A program made the translations under genes and the position numbers. DNA of 52,082 nucleotides from Bradyrhizobium lablabi (GTDB taxonomy: Bacteria; Pseudomonadota; Alphaproteobacteria; Rhizobiales; Xanthobacteraceae), in the NCBI RefSeq assembly GCF_001440475.1, contig NZ_LLYB01000065.1, positions 163,040 through 215,121 of the forward strand, read 5' to 3'. Numbering within the stretch: the first letter of the stretch is position 1; the number at the start of each line of letters is the position of its first letter. A model generated the notes under the pieces. It worked only from the letters and a program-made list of their open reading frames with translations. It was not told the origin of the DNA and made no database searches. This document shows, in pieces, positions 43,041 to 51,341 of this stretch.

Positions 43041-43946
43041 TCAAAGATCGCCTTTCATGCACGCGGTGATAAAGGCCGTCTTTCCGGGCGTCTCGTTGTT
43101 ACCCCAACCGCGTTGGGCCGCAAGATCCTTGCAGGATTGAAAGGAACGCTTTGTCACCTCCGATTCGTTTTTAGTCGAACTGGTGCGACGGATGGCTGGA
43201 GCCGGCGTTGGCGATGTCGTCGGTGATGACGATGTCGGGGGTGGGGTCGTCGACACCGGCGGCAATGCCACGGCAGCAGTTGAGCTTGGCAAAGGGTTAC
43301 CGTCAGGCCTCTGGGTTGCAAGAAAGTAAGCAAAGACTGCAGTGCATAGCGTGAAGGCGCCAATGAGGGCGACTGAAAGCCACCTGGCCGATCTTGTTCT
43401 TGTCGGCTGCGGCGCTCCATAAGAATGGTCATCGTTCCACGTCGCCACGATATAGGCATGAACCGGCGCCGGAATATTCTTCACCTTCCGCGCGCCGATG
43501 TCGATAAATCGCGCGGACAGCTTGTTGGCGACCTGCTCATGCACCGCGCGTGAAATACAGATGCCGCCAACTTCGGCCAGGCCTTCGAGGCGAGCGGCGA
43601 TATTGACGCCATCGCCGAGCAGATCGCCCTCACGCTCAACCACGTCGCCGATGCCAATGCCGATGCGATAGCTCATCTGCCGGCTGCCCGGATAAGCGAG
43701 ATTCCGCGTGCGCAGGCTTTCCTGGATATCGATAGCGCAGCGTACCGCCTCGACCGCGCTGGAGAATTCCGCAAGCAGCGCGTCGCCCGCGGTATTGAAA
43801 ATGCGGCCGCCCCCCGTCGCAATGAGGTCGTCGATGGCGGATCGACAGGACGCCAATCGCCGCAGCGTCTCTTCTTCGTCATCGGCGACCAACCTGCCGT
43901 AGTCGGCAATGTGGGCTACCAGAATTGCGGCGAGCTTGCGCCTCAT
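43041..43946 (-). CDS. Class III nucleotide cyclase homologue with substituted metal ligand
   Basis: This 301-residue membrane protein has a cyclase domain at about 5-170, one transmembrane helix near 190-210, a Pro/Ser/Thr-rich linker and a small C-terminal domain with two Cys (SCKDLAAQRGWGNNETPGK...CM). In related proteins the N-terminus reads LAADVVGYSRL. Here it is LVAHIADYGRL, so the first metal-binding Asp is His12. The second metal Asp55 (NTAGDALLAEF) and the catalytic Asn115/Arg119 (GDGVNIAARLE) are kept. Activity may be altered or lost. The start is at 43946. The frame stays open to 44387, but the extension is not family-like and overlaps the divergent gene. Confidence 0.85.
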   Translation of the reverse strand: MRRKLAAILVAHIADYGRLVADDEEETLRRLASCRSAIDDLIATGGGRIFNTAGDALLAEFSSAVEAVRCAIDIQESLRTRNLAYPGSRQMSYRIGIGIGDVVEREGDLLGDGVNIAARLEGLAEVGGICISRAVHEQVANKLSARFIDIGARKVKNIPAPVHAYIVATWNDDHSYGAPQPTRTRSARWLSVALIGAFTLCTAVFAYFLATQRPDGNPLPSSTAAVALPPVSTTPPPTSSSPTTSPTPAPAIRRTSSTKNESEVTKRSFQSCKDLAAQRGWGNNETPGKTAFITACMKGDL

Positions 43947-44262
43947 GAAGATGGTATCCCGAATAAAATCGGTCGCAGCAGAATGTTCCCAGGTCAGACC
44001 GACCGGGGATGATGACGGTGGCGCCGGCGCAAACTTCGCGGAACCCGTCCATCCGGTTGGACTTCCAGCGAAGCCTATCCGCCGTCCATCCGGGCCGCAA
44101 TACCGAACCCTCCCGTAAGTTACCGAAATGCTGCGGTTTTTGCCCGGTCGCATCGCGTTCGGCGAAGCGGCGACAGCGACAGGGCGGCGATTTGCCCTGC
44201 CTGGCTGGCCGTTGGTCGATCGCTCCATTTGCGTTACCACTCTATCGGATGGGAGTACGCCG
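43947..44262. other. Divergent spacer between cyclase and MBL genes
   Basis: This 316-bp stretch must contain promoters for the leftward cyclase homologue and the rightward MBL protein. Open frames run through it on both strands because of high GC, but none has a ribosome-binding site or family match. No palindrome or consensus promoter stood out. Confidence 0.4.
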
Positions 44263-45069
44263 ATGCCGCTATGGACTTGCGAACAATGTGGCGCCCAGTT
44301 TCCCGAAACCGCTGAGCCGCCCGCCGCGTGCCCCGTCTGTGAGGACGAGCGGCAGTATGTGAACTGGAAAGGCCAGACGTGGATCACCCGCGAGAAATTG
44401 GCGAAACGTTACAAGCTCGTCTGGCGTGACGATCTCGGCATTCCCGGCATCAGCATGCAGCCGGGTTTCGCGATCGGGCAGCGCGCGCTGCTGGTGCCCG
44501 CGGCCGATGGCTGCGTGATGTGGGATTGCGTGCCGCTGGCGACAAGAGAAGGCATCGACTATGTCCGCTCGCTCGGTGGCCTCAAGGCAATCGCTGTCTC
44601 GCATCCGCATTATTATGGCGCGGTCGCCGACTGGAGCGAGGCGTTCGGTGGCGTACCGATTTATCTGCATGGCGACGATCGCGCCTTCGTCACGCGTCCC
44701 CATCCGGCCATCGTGCCATGGACTGGTGACAGCCATCGGATTTCGGACGATATCCTGCTGGTGCGGACCGGCGGACATTTCGCCGGCGGCACGATCCTGC
44801 ACTGGCGCGCGGGCGCACAAGGGAAGGGCGCGCTGCTCACCGGCGACGTCGCGATGGTGGCGATGGACCGCCGCTCCCTCAGCTTCATGTACAGCTATCC
44901 GAACTACATTCCGCTCAACGCCACGGCGGTACGCCGGATCGCACGCGCGGTCGAGCCGCTGGCGTTCGACCGCATCTACGGCGCATGGTGGGACCGCAAC
45001 ATCGCAGACAACGCCAAGTCGGCGTTCGAAATGTCCGTCCGGCGGTATATCGCAGCGATCTCAGGCTGA
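44263..45069 (+). CDS. MBL-fold hydrolase with N-terminal rubredoxin-like zinc ribbon
   Basis: This 268-residue protein begins with a zinc-ribbon knuckle pair, Cys6, Cys9, Cys23 and Cys26 (WTCEQCG, ACPVCED). A metallo-beta-lactamase fold follows. The first metal motif is only SHPHYYG (His114, His116) and lacks the following Asp-His of the canonical HxHxDH. His172 (GGHFAGG) and Asp195 (LLTGDVA) are kept. A single-metal or non-hydrolytic role is therefore possible. GGGAG lies 8 nt before the ATG at 44263. It lies 89 bp upstream of a GST-like gene on the same strand. The substrate is unknown. Confidence 0.86.
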   Translation: MPLWTCEQCGAQFPETAEPPAACPVCEDERQYVNWKGQTWITREKLAKRYKLVWRDDLGIPGISMQPGFAIGQRALLVPAADGCVMWDCVPLATREGIDYVRSLGGLKAIAVSHPHYYGAVADWSEAFGGVPIYLHGDDRAFVTRPHPAIVPWTGDSHRISDDILLVRTGGHFAGGTILHWRAGAQGKGALLTGDVAMVAMDRRSLSFMYSYPNYIPLNATAVRRIARAVEPLAFDRIYGAWWDRNIADNAKSAFEMSVRRYIAAISG

Positions 45070-45158
45070 AAGCAGCCGGTCAATCCCATCCGTATGGCTT
45101 CTCGGCCCGTCTTGTTGTTGGCAGTATCGATGCCAAACGAGAAACGGGGGGAAGCACG

Positions 45159-46190
45159 ATGTCATCGCCTTTGCTTTTGCTGGGAGCGCCCGGTTCGCCC
45201 TATACGCGCAAGATGCTGGCAGCGCTGCGCTATCGCCGCATTCCCTATCGTCTTCTGGTCGGTTCGCACCGTACGCCGACCGATCTGCCCAAGCCAAAAC
45301 CGCAACTGCTTCCGACATTCTATTTCACCAAGGAAGACGGCTCGGTCGAGGCGGTCGTCGATTCGACGCCGCTGCTGCGCCGCTTCGAGCACGACTATCC
45401 CGATCGTAAGCTCGTCCCGTCAGACCCGGCGATCGCCTTCCTCGATTATCTGCTCGAGGATTTTGCCGATGAGTGGCTCACCAAGGCGATGTTTCACTAT
45501 CGCTGGCATTTTCCTCAAGATGCGGATCAGGCCGGGGAAATATTGCCGCGCTGGTCGGTGAAGCCGATGACCGAAGCTGTGCTTGCGCCGATGAAGGCCT
45601 TCATCAAGGACCGGCAGATCTCGCGCCTCTACGTCGTCGGCTCGAACGACGTCACCGCGCCCGTCATCGAGGCGAGCTTTCGCCGCTATCTCGGCGCCAT
45701 GAAGCGCCATTTGGAATATCAGCCGTTCCTGATGGGCGCGCGGCCGGGCACATCGGATTTCGCGGCCTATGGCCAGTTGACCCAACTGGCGCGGTTCGAT
45801 CCGACGCCGACGGCGATCACGCTCAGCGAGGCGCCGCGCCTGTTCGCCTGGACCGAAGTGCTCGAAGATCTCTCCGGCGTCGAACCCACCGAATCCGACT
45901 GGATATCGCGCGACGCCATTCCGGCGACGCTGAGGGATCTGTTCGTCGAAATGGGCCGGGTCTACGTCCCGGTGATGCTGGCAAATGCCAAAGCAGTCAT
46001 CCAGGGCGCCAAAACAGTCGAGACTGAAGTGGACGGCCTGTCATGGGTGCAGGAGCCGTTCCCGTATCAGGCCAAATGTATCAAGTGGATCGGCGAGGAA
46101 TACGCCAGGCTCGACGGCGATGCACGGCAAGCGGTGTCGTCGATCATCGCGGGGACAGGATGCGAGCAGCTGCTGTCTCCCGTAGCGTGA
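45159..46190 (+). CDS. Glutathione S-transferase-like protein
   Basis: This 343-residue protein has an N-terminal thioredoxin-fold domain (about 3-80) starting LLLLGAPGSPYTRKMLAALRYRRIPY. A Ser replaces the redox Cys, and PKPKPQLLPTFYF is at the cis-Pro region. A helical C-terminal domain of about 250 residues follows, longer than in standard GSTs (about 210 in total). GGGGGAAG lies just upstream of the ATG at 45159. It follows the MBL gene on the same strand, and the pair may form an operon. The enzymatic role is not evident. Glutathione binding is inferred from the fold only. Confidence 0.85.
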   Translation: MSSPLLLLGAPGSPYTRKMLAALRYRRIPYRLLVGSHRTPTDLPKPKPQLLPTFYFTKEDGSVEAVVDSTPLLRRFEHDYPDRKLVPSDPAIAFLDYLLEDFADEWLTKAMFHYRWHFPQDADQAGEILPRWSVKPMTEAVLAPMKAFIKDRQISRLYVVGSNDVTAPVIEASFRRYLGAMKRHLEYQPFLMGARPGTSDFAAYGQLTQLARFDPTPTAITLSEAPRLFAWTEVLEDLSGVEPTESDWISRDAIPATLRDLFVEMGRVYVPVMLANAKAVIQGAKTVETEVDGLSWVQEPFPYQAKCIKWIGEEYARLDGDARQAVSSIIAGTGCEQLLSPVA

Positions 46191-46203
46191 TTTCCAGGGC
46201 CGG

Positions 46204-47292
46204 CTAGCGGTTGCCAGCTCCGACCGCGGCCACGCCTCGCGGCATCGGCGCTGCCCGTTGTGCCGGTTGCAGCGGGGCAGACCCGCTCTTGGGCTCGCTC
46301 AGCCATCCGGTGAGGCGCGACATCAGGCCTGCCTGTTCCACCGTCCGCGCCTGCTGAACGAACGGGTCGGTGTAGCATTGGGCGCCCGCCGCCTTTGCAA
46401 TCCGCGCCACCGCATCGGTCATCGCCGGCGCGCCCGCGGTATAGACCACGTCATCAGGCGTGAGCTTCGGCAAATGATCGGTCGGCCGGCCGCCTTGAAT
46501 GGCGTGCGAGATTTGTTGCGGCTCCGACACCATCGGGAGCAGGGTGACGTTGGGAAACAGCGCCAGCCGGCACAGCGCGGCATGCATGTAGAGCGAGCGG
46601 ATGCTGCGGGCCTGTACGATGAAGACCATCTCGCGCTGCGGCTGCTCCATGATGGCGGCGACCGCGACCGACCACATCGGCGCAAAGCCAGTGCCGCTGG
46701 CGACGAGCACGATGCGCCCGGAATGGTCCGGCCTGAAAAAGGCGCGGCCGTACGGTCCCGTCAGTTTGACGCGGTGGCCGGGGCGGATTTCACGGCCGAG
46801 CGCCGAGGACACCTGTCCGTCCGTAACCTTTCGGATATGAAAGTGCAGAATGCGATCATGGGGAGGTCCTTCCAGCGGATAGGTCGGGCTGTAGGACCTT
46901 GCCGGGAATCCCTGAAACTGCAGCTTGCAATACTGGCCGGGAAGATAGTCGAGCGGCTTCGGCAGCTCGATGTCGACGCCCACGACGTCGGGGGCGAGCT
47001 GAACGGTCTGCGCCACTTCCGCCGACAACGCCACCGGTTCGGGCGCGGCCTCGATCGCAATCTCGAGATCGGAGACGATCCGGGCCTGGCAGGCATGAAT
47101 CATGTCGTCGCCCGGGCTATGGCCGCCGAACACCTGGCCGTCGACCTTCCGCACGCGGCAGGCGCCACAGATTCCGGAGCGGCAATCGTGCGGAAGATCG
47201 ACGCCGTTCATCAGCGCCCAATCGAGCAGAAGCTCGCCGCAATTTGCCAGAAACGGCTCGTTGTTGATGGTGACTTTGCAAATTTTCGGCAT
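46204..47292 (-). CDS. 2Fe-2S ferredoxin / FAD / NAD(P)H oxidoreductase
   Basis: This 362-residue electron-transfer protein has an N-terminal plant-type ferredoxin domain with Cys37, Cys42, Cys45 and Cys68 (CRSGICGAC...C). A ferredoxin-reductase FAD domain follows (ARSYSPTYPLEG, the R-x-Y-S motif), then an NAD(P)-binding domain (LVASGTGFAPMWS). A Pro/Ala-rich tail of about 45 residues is unusual. It would move electrons from NAD(P)H through FAD to the iron-sulfur cluster in the cytoplasm. Its ATG directly follows the TAA of the cytochrome b/EB_dh gene with no gap, so the two are one translational unit. The cytochrome is then the likely electron partner (inference). Confidence 0.93.
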   Translation of the reverse strand: MPKICKVTINNEPFLANCGELLLDWALMNGVDLPHDCRSGICGACRVRKVDGQVFGGHSPGDDMIHACQARIVSDLEIAIEAAPEPVALSAEVAQTVQLAPDVVGVDIELPKPLDYLPGQYCKLQFQGFPARSYSPTYPLEGPPHDRILHFHIRKVTDGQVSSALGREIRPGHRVKLTGPYGRAFFRPDHSGRIVLVASGTGFAPMWSVAVAAIMEQPQREMVFIVQARSIRSLYMHAALCRLALFPNVTLLPMVSEPQQISHAIQGGRPTDHLPKLTPDDVVYTAGAPAMTDAVARIAKAAGAQCYTDPFVQQARTVEQAGLMSRLTGWLSEPKSGSAPLQPAQRAAPMPRGVAAVGAGNR

Positions 47293-49152
47293 TTATTCCA
47301 CCTCGATACGAATGGGCCGGACGTGCCTTGTATGTCTGATCTGGCTGTGGTCGAACGCGGCGACCCGCATGAAGACGCCGCTTCTGATCGGCACGTCGAA
47401 TTGACTTGTGGTGTCGAGCCGGCGCTTCACCTCCAGCGCCCAAAGCCCGGAAGCCCAGCGGGCTGCGCTTCTGATGTCGGCGCGGTCGCCGGAAAATTCA
47501 CCGTTCAAGATGACGCCGGGGATCACGGTCCCTATCGGGATGCGGGCGTCGATGCTGGTTGAATAGGGCACCGAATCCTGTTCGGTCATGAACCAGCGCG
47601 CGCCGTCGCTTTCGCCGTGATTGGGGTCGAGGTCGATGTCTCCCATCGCGGCGGTCGTGTCGGCAACGGCTTTCGGCAGGCGCAGCGGGGCGATCAGGCG
47701 GCTGCGACGCGGGCCGCCTGAGGTATCGGCCTCGACGGTGAAATTGTCGCGGTAGTTTGCCGCTCCCGGGTCGGGCGCGAAGCCGCCCTTGTAGGGAACG
47801 ATATTCGCCGCCTGCATCGGGGTCGGATCGACGGGCGGTCCGAAATGGGCATCGTCCATCCATCCGCTCGCGCTGCTCGTCGCCTTCCACTGCCAGACGT
47901 CGGCATAGCCGGTTGCCGTGTAGTGCAGGCCGCGGCCGCTCATGGTCGCGGGCGCGCCGGCGACCGGCTGCGGCCCGGGATGAAAGGTTCGGCCGCCCGC
48001 CAGCGTGACGTCGGAGGTGGTCAGCAGCACCGAGAACTTGTCTTCGTTGTATTGATGTTCGTCGCCGATCTGGAAGCCGGAATGCAACAGGTGCCATCCA
48101 TCGCCTTCCTTGACGAGCGGCAGATGCTTCAGCGAGCGCGTCGAATCTTCCCAGGTGAACAGGAAATACGCATAGGTGCCGTCATGCACCGCGCGGATCT
48201 CGATCCTGGTTTCGCCCTTGCCGTCGAAATTTCCGCCTTCTCCGGTGAGCAGCGAGAACGGCTTGACCCCGCGCCAGGCGCGATCGGAGGTGTCGCCGTC
48301 GAGGACGGGGGCGTCGGCGGGGCTGATGCGGCGAATCTGCACGCTATCCACCGCCAGCCGATCGGTCGCCACGAGCAGCGAGGCGCCGGTGATCGCCGCG
48401 GCGGCCGCCACGACGAACGCATTGGCCTGCAGCGTCGGGTTTCGCGATTTCGGCGCTCGTGATGCCGGCTCGCCTTGATCGCGGCGCGCCTCGGCGCGCG
48501 GCTGCAGCGGGTGGGACGGGACCTCGGGGGTGTCAGCCTTTTCGGAGTCCGGCAGGCGCGCCGACTGTTCGGCGAGCATCCCCAGGAGTTCGACGGCATC
48601 GAGCTTCGGCGGCGGCGCGGGCAGGGGAGCGGGACGGAAGATGCGCAGCAGTTGCGAGGCGCCGCCGCTCCTGAACTGTGTCAGGACATGCAGGGCGACA
48701 AAGGCGAGGATCACCCAGGTCCCCACCCAATGCAGCATTGCCACGTCGTAGCCGGAGTAGAAGCCGAAATAGAGCAGGCCGCCGCTGATCAGCAGTCCGG
48801 ACATCGTGATGAAGAAAATCCAGTACATCAGCGCGATCACGGCGCTCAACCTGGCCTGTCCACGGCCGAACAAGCCGCGCAGCCGGACCTTGTCGAGCTG
48901 GACGCGGCGTCCGAGGCCGGAGCGGACCATGTAGACGATGTAGCCGATCGCCACGGCGACCAGGACGACGGCAGCCTGCATATGGGCGATCCATACGCTG
49001 TCGCGCGGCAATACGGCATCGAACCAGTTGATCCAGGTTCGGTCGGGCGTTTCCGTCGCAATGCGCAGACCGGTAACGAGCGCAACGGCGAATGCTGCCA
49101 CGAACGTCCAGTGCAGAATAATGGTCCCATAATCCGTCTTACGCTGCCGCAC
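47293..49152 (-). CDS. Cytochrome b561-type membrane domain fused to ethylbenzene-dehydrogenase-like haem domain
   Basis: The 619-residue protein starts with a four-helix cytochrome b domain (about 8-162) carrying His14, His57, His141 and His155, enough for two haems. A Pro-rich linker (about 172-240) and a further membrane helix (about 243-265) lead to a large periplasmic domain (270-619). That domain resembles the ethylbenzene dehydrogenase gamma-subunit-related (DOMON-like, haem b) family: PVLDGDTSDRAWRGVKPF, FTWEDSTRSLKHLPL, WHLLHSGFQIGDEHQYNEDKFSV. Known EB_dh domains bind one haem with Met and Lys ligands. It is translated just before the NAD(P)H reductase, suggesting a transmembrane electron path from cytoplasm to periplasm. 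The terminal acceptor is unknown. Confidence 0.88.
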   Translation of the reverse strand: MRQRKTDYGTIILHWTFVAAFAVALVTGLRIATETPDRTWINWFDAVLPRDSVWIAHMQAAVVLVAVAIGYIVYMVRSGLGRRVQLDKVRLRGLFGRGQARLSAVIALMYWIFFITMSGLLISGGLLYFGFYSGYDVAMLHWVGTWVILAFVALHVLTQFRSGGASQLLRIFRPAPLPAPPPKLDAVELLGMLAEQSARLPDSEKADTPEVPSHPLQPRAEARRDQGEPASRAPKSRNPTLQANAFVVAAAAAITGASLLVATDRLAVDSVQIRRISPADAPVLDGDTSDRAWRGVKPFSLLTGEGGNFDGKGETRIEIRAVHDGTYAYFLFTWEDSTRSLKHLPLVKEGDGWHLLHSGFQIGDEHQYNEDKFSVLLTTSDVTLAGGRTFHPGPQPVAGAPATMSGRGLHYTATGYADVWQWKATSSASGWMDDAHFGPPVDPTPMQAANIVPYKGGFAPDPGAANYRDNFTVEADTSGGPRRSRLIAPLRLPKAVADTTAAMGDIDLDPNHGESDGARWFMTEQDSVPYSTSIDARIPIGTVIPGVILNGEFSGDRADIRSAARWASGLWALEVKRRLDTTSQFDVPIRSGVFMRVAAFDHSQIRHTRHVRPIRIEVE

Positions 49153-49363
49153 GCATACGCCCCGCTACTTCACTTCCGGGCAGCAACCGGTGGCGCCGAA
49201 TCCCACCGACCGCCGATGTCGCTGCCATTATCCATGATGGCGCTCAAGCCGTTGTTGAGACCATCTTCCAAGATCGTTGTTTACGGGCATCGGCCGGTGA
49301 ACAGCTCTTTTGTGCCCGCCGCGTGAGCCGAACCGGCGAACGCGCTTCTTGATATAATGTATC

Positions 49364-49403
49364 GGCCTCCAGTGTCCCCGGAACATCGGGGGCGCTGGAG
49401 GCC
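49364..49403 (-). terminator. Terminator-like hairpin after the T1SS-linked gene
   Basis: A perfect 9-bp outer stem, GGCCTCCAG (49364-49372) and CTGGAGGCC (49395-49403), encloses an inner CCCCG/CGGGG stem with a 6-nt loop (49381-49386). It begins 13 bp beyond the stop of the leftward gene at 49417. No T-run follows on either strand, so it may act as a 3' stabiliser or as a factor-dependent stop. Confidence 0.5.
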
Positions 49404-49416
49404 GCGCCGCGCGCCG

Positions 49417-50892
49417 CTATCCCCAGGTGTGATGTAAATGATGTGCCAATTCCGGCATGCCCGAGTGAGCTTGATCCACACCGGCGATGGAAACGTCGGC
49501 CGTCGCAAGCGTCACCGGCTCGATGCTGATGGTGGGGGCCGCGGTGTGTTGCACACCGGGCGCGGCCGCTGGAGTTTCGGCTACGGGCGTCTCAACGACC
49601 GGCGTCCCCAGCACCTCGGCGACTGTCAAGCCGTCCGGATTGTAGGTGCCACCGGTGACAGGGATATTGTTGCCGCCGACATCGGCCGCGTTGCCGTGCA
49701 TCTGGTCCGCAGCCGCCGTGACCAGGGCCGCGTTGCCGGTCTGCAATCCCTTGATCATCGCTTCTATCTCGGCGCCGAGCATGCCGCCCTGGTGCGCGTC
49801 CAAATCGGCGACGCTCTTCTCGAATGCCCTGAGATCGCCGATCAGCGTGGCAATGGCTTCTGCGTCCTGGCTGCCCACCAGCTCGATCGCCTGCTTTCCA
49901 AGCGAATTGGACTGCGCGATGAAGTTGGCCACGACCACCGTTTGCACGTCGTTGTCGAGAAGTTTCGGAGTCGCACCGGTGGCGTCGGAAAGCGGCGAGA
50001 AGCCGCTGACGCCGCCCTGCGTCGCCATGTCAGCCAGCTTGGCGTCGCCGTGAACGATCTCGATGATGTCGAGGATGTTGTCGGCGCTGGCCTGTGCCGC
50101 AATGGGGCTGATCGTGGGGTCGTTGATATAAGCGAGTTCGAGCTGGAGTTGCTGCACGATCGTATCGGCGTGGACGCCGGTCAGCCCTTCGAACAGTTCC
50201 GGGCTGGCCTTCATCAGCGCCTGCATGTCCGCTATCACGGCATTGATGTCATCGGTGATCTCTGCCCGGTTGGCATCATTGACCCCGCCAAGGATCTGAC
50301 TGGCCACGTTGTCGAACATCTCGCCGATCTCCGCGAGATTGTGGGGCGTGGCGGCCGCCGGAGGCTCGACCGGTGTGGCCGGCGGCGTCGGATTCGCCAG
50401 CACGGGATCGGTGCTGACGGCATTGATCATGCTGAGCTGGCTGGCGCGAAGCGTCTGTGCTGCGGCGGCGTTAGCGGACGAGCCCGCCACGCTCACCGCG
50501 GCGTTGGCCGCAGAAATGGCACTGGTGATGTCGGACAAGACCGCCTGAACATGGCCGAGCGCGGCGCCGGAAAACTGCCCTGTGTTGAGCTCGGCCAGCA
50601 GGTTGTTCTGCACCGCGGTGAGATTGTTGGTGTGGAGTGCAATGCTGCTACTTCCCTGGCTGCCGTCGTCGATGGCGCTTTGCCGCGAGGCGTCCATCGG
50701 CTGCCGGGCCATGCCGTTGAAGGTGGCGCTGAGGTCCGAAAAGCTCGAGCCGACCGGTCGCGCCATGGTCTGGTTGGCCGGCGGCGTTTCCTCGGGCAGC
50801 GTCGGCGATGGGGGCGCGACTGGCGGACTGGCGACGTCATCGATCGGGAGATCGAGATCAACGTCGGGTTGATGTCCTTCGAAGCGAGCCAT
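49417..50892 (-). CDS. Cysteine-free low-complexity protein, probable type I secretion substrate
   Basis: The 491-residue protein has no Cys and no signal peptide, and is rich in Ala, Asp, Thr, Val and Pro. It is acidic overall. A Pro-rich N-terminus (residues about 10-40) is followed by helical segments (SDITSAISAANAAVSVAGSS, RASQLSMINAVSTDPVL, DNILDIIEIVHGDAKL) and a C-terminal part with VVETPVAETPAAAP and HAP-like repeats. It ends in DQAHSGMPELAHHLHHTWG. No RTX nonapeptide is seen. Absence of Cys and divergence (450 bp) from a type I secretion ABC transporter suggest it is exported by that system. The family is not recognised. Confidence 0.8.
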   Translation of the reverse strand: MARFEGHQPDVDLDLPIDDVASPPVAPPSPTLPEETPPANQTMARPVGSSFSDLSATFNGMARQPMDASRQSAIDDGSQGSSSIALHTNNLTAVQNNLLAELNTGQFSGAALGHVQAVLSDITSAISAANAAVSVAGSSANAAAAQTLRASQLSMINAVSTDPVLANPTPPATPVEPPAAATPHNLAEIGEMFDNVASQILGGVNDANRAEITDDINAVIADMQALMKASPELFEGLTGVHADTIVQQLQLELAYINDPTISPIAAQASADNILDIIEIVHGDAKLADMATQGGVSGFSPLSDATGATPKLLDNDVQTVVVANFIAQSNSLGKQAIELVGSQDAEAIATLIGDLRAFEKSVADLDAHQGGMLGAEIEAMIKGLQTGNAALVTAAADQMHGNAADVGGNNIPVTGGTYNPDGLTVAEVLGTPVVETPVAETPAAAPGVQHTAAPTISIEPVTLATADVSIAGVDQAHSGMPELAHHLHHTWG

Positions 50893-51341
50893 TTGTTCGT
50901 CCCCTGTCGTCCAGTCGATTCATGACGTGTGCGCGGGCACCCGCCAGGGAGCAGGATGTGCGCACGGTGAAGGATCGTTGAGCTTCGTGGCGTCATTCGG
51001 CCGACACGGCGACCAATAAGCGCCGAAGCAAGGTTATAGACGGACGAATCCATGACGCTCGCCGCGCCGAAAAACGGCGAAGCCGGCGTGCGCGAGACGG
51101 GGATAAAGCGGCGTTTTTCCGTGCCTGTTGCGACGGTTCGAGGCATCGGCCCGCTCGTAACGGAATCCTGTTGGTCGTCGTGCACGTCGGACGGGCGGCA
51201 AGAAGCCTTTGCCATCGTTCTACCCACGCACGAACTCGAACAATCGGTGTTCGTCGCATTCTCGCCGAAAAATGGTCCGCATCGCGCGTCAAGGAGACTT
51301 GCAGGGAGGCCCGGCGGTTGCGCGGGTCGAAGGGCAATTCA
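50893..51341. other. Divergent promoter region of the type I secretion locus
   Basis: This 449-bp stretch separates the leftward candidate substrate gene from the rightward ABC transporter. A short hairpin, CGCCG-AAAAA-CGGCG (51065-51079), is the only structure noted. No gene with a ribosome-binding site is seen. Promoters for both divergent genes must lie here, but no consensus is obvious. Confidence 0.45.

Noticed and set aside
43947..44387. N-terminal extension of the cyclase homologue
   Set aside because: The extra 147 residues are low-complexity, overlap the divergent MBL gene, and are not expected in the family. The family-like N-terminus MRRKLAAIL begins at 43946.
49438..50925. Plus-strand open frame (495 codons) opposite the candidate secreted protein
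   Set aside because: The two frames are of similar length, but the minus-strand product shows coherent helical segments, no Cys and a sensible start. The plus-strand product is rich in Arg, Asp and His, like other shadows.
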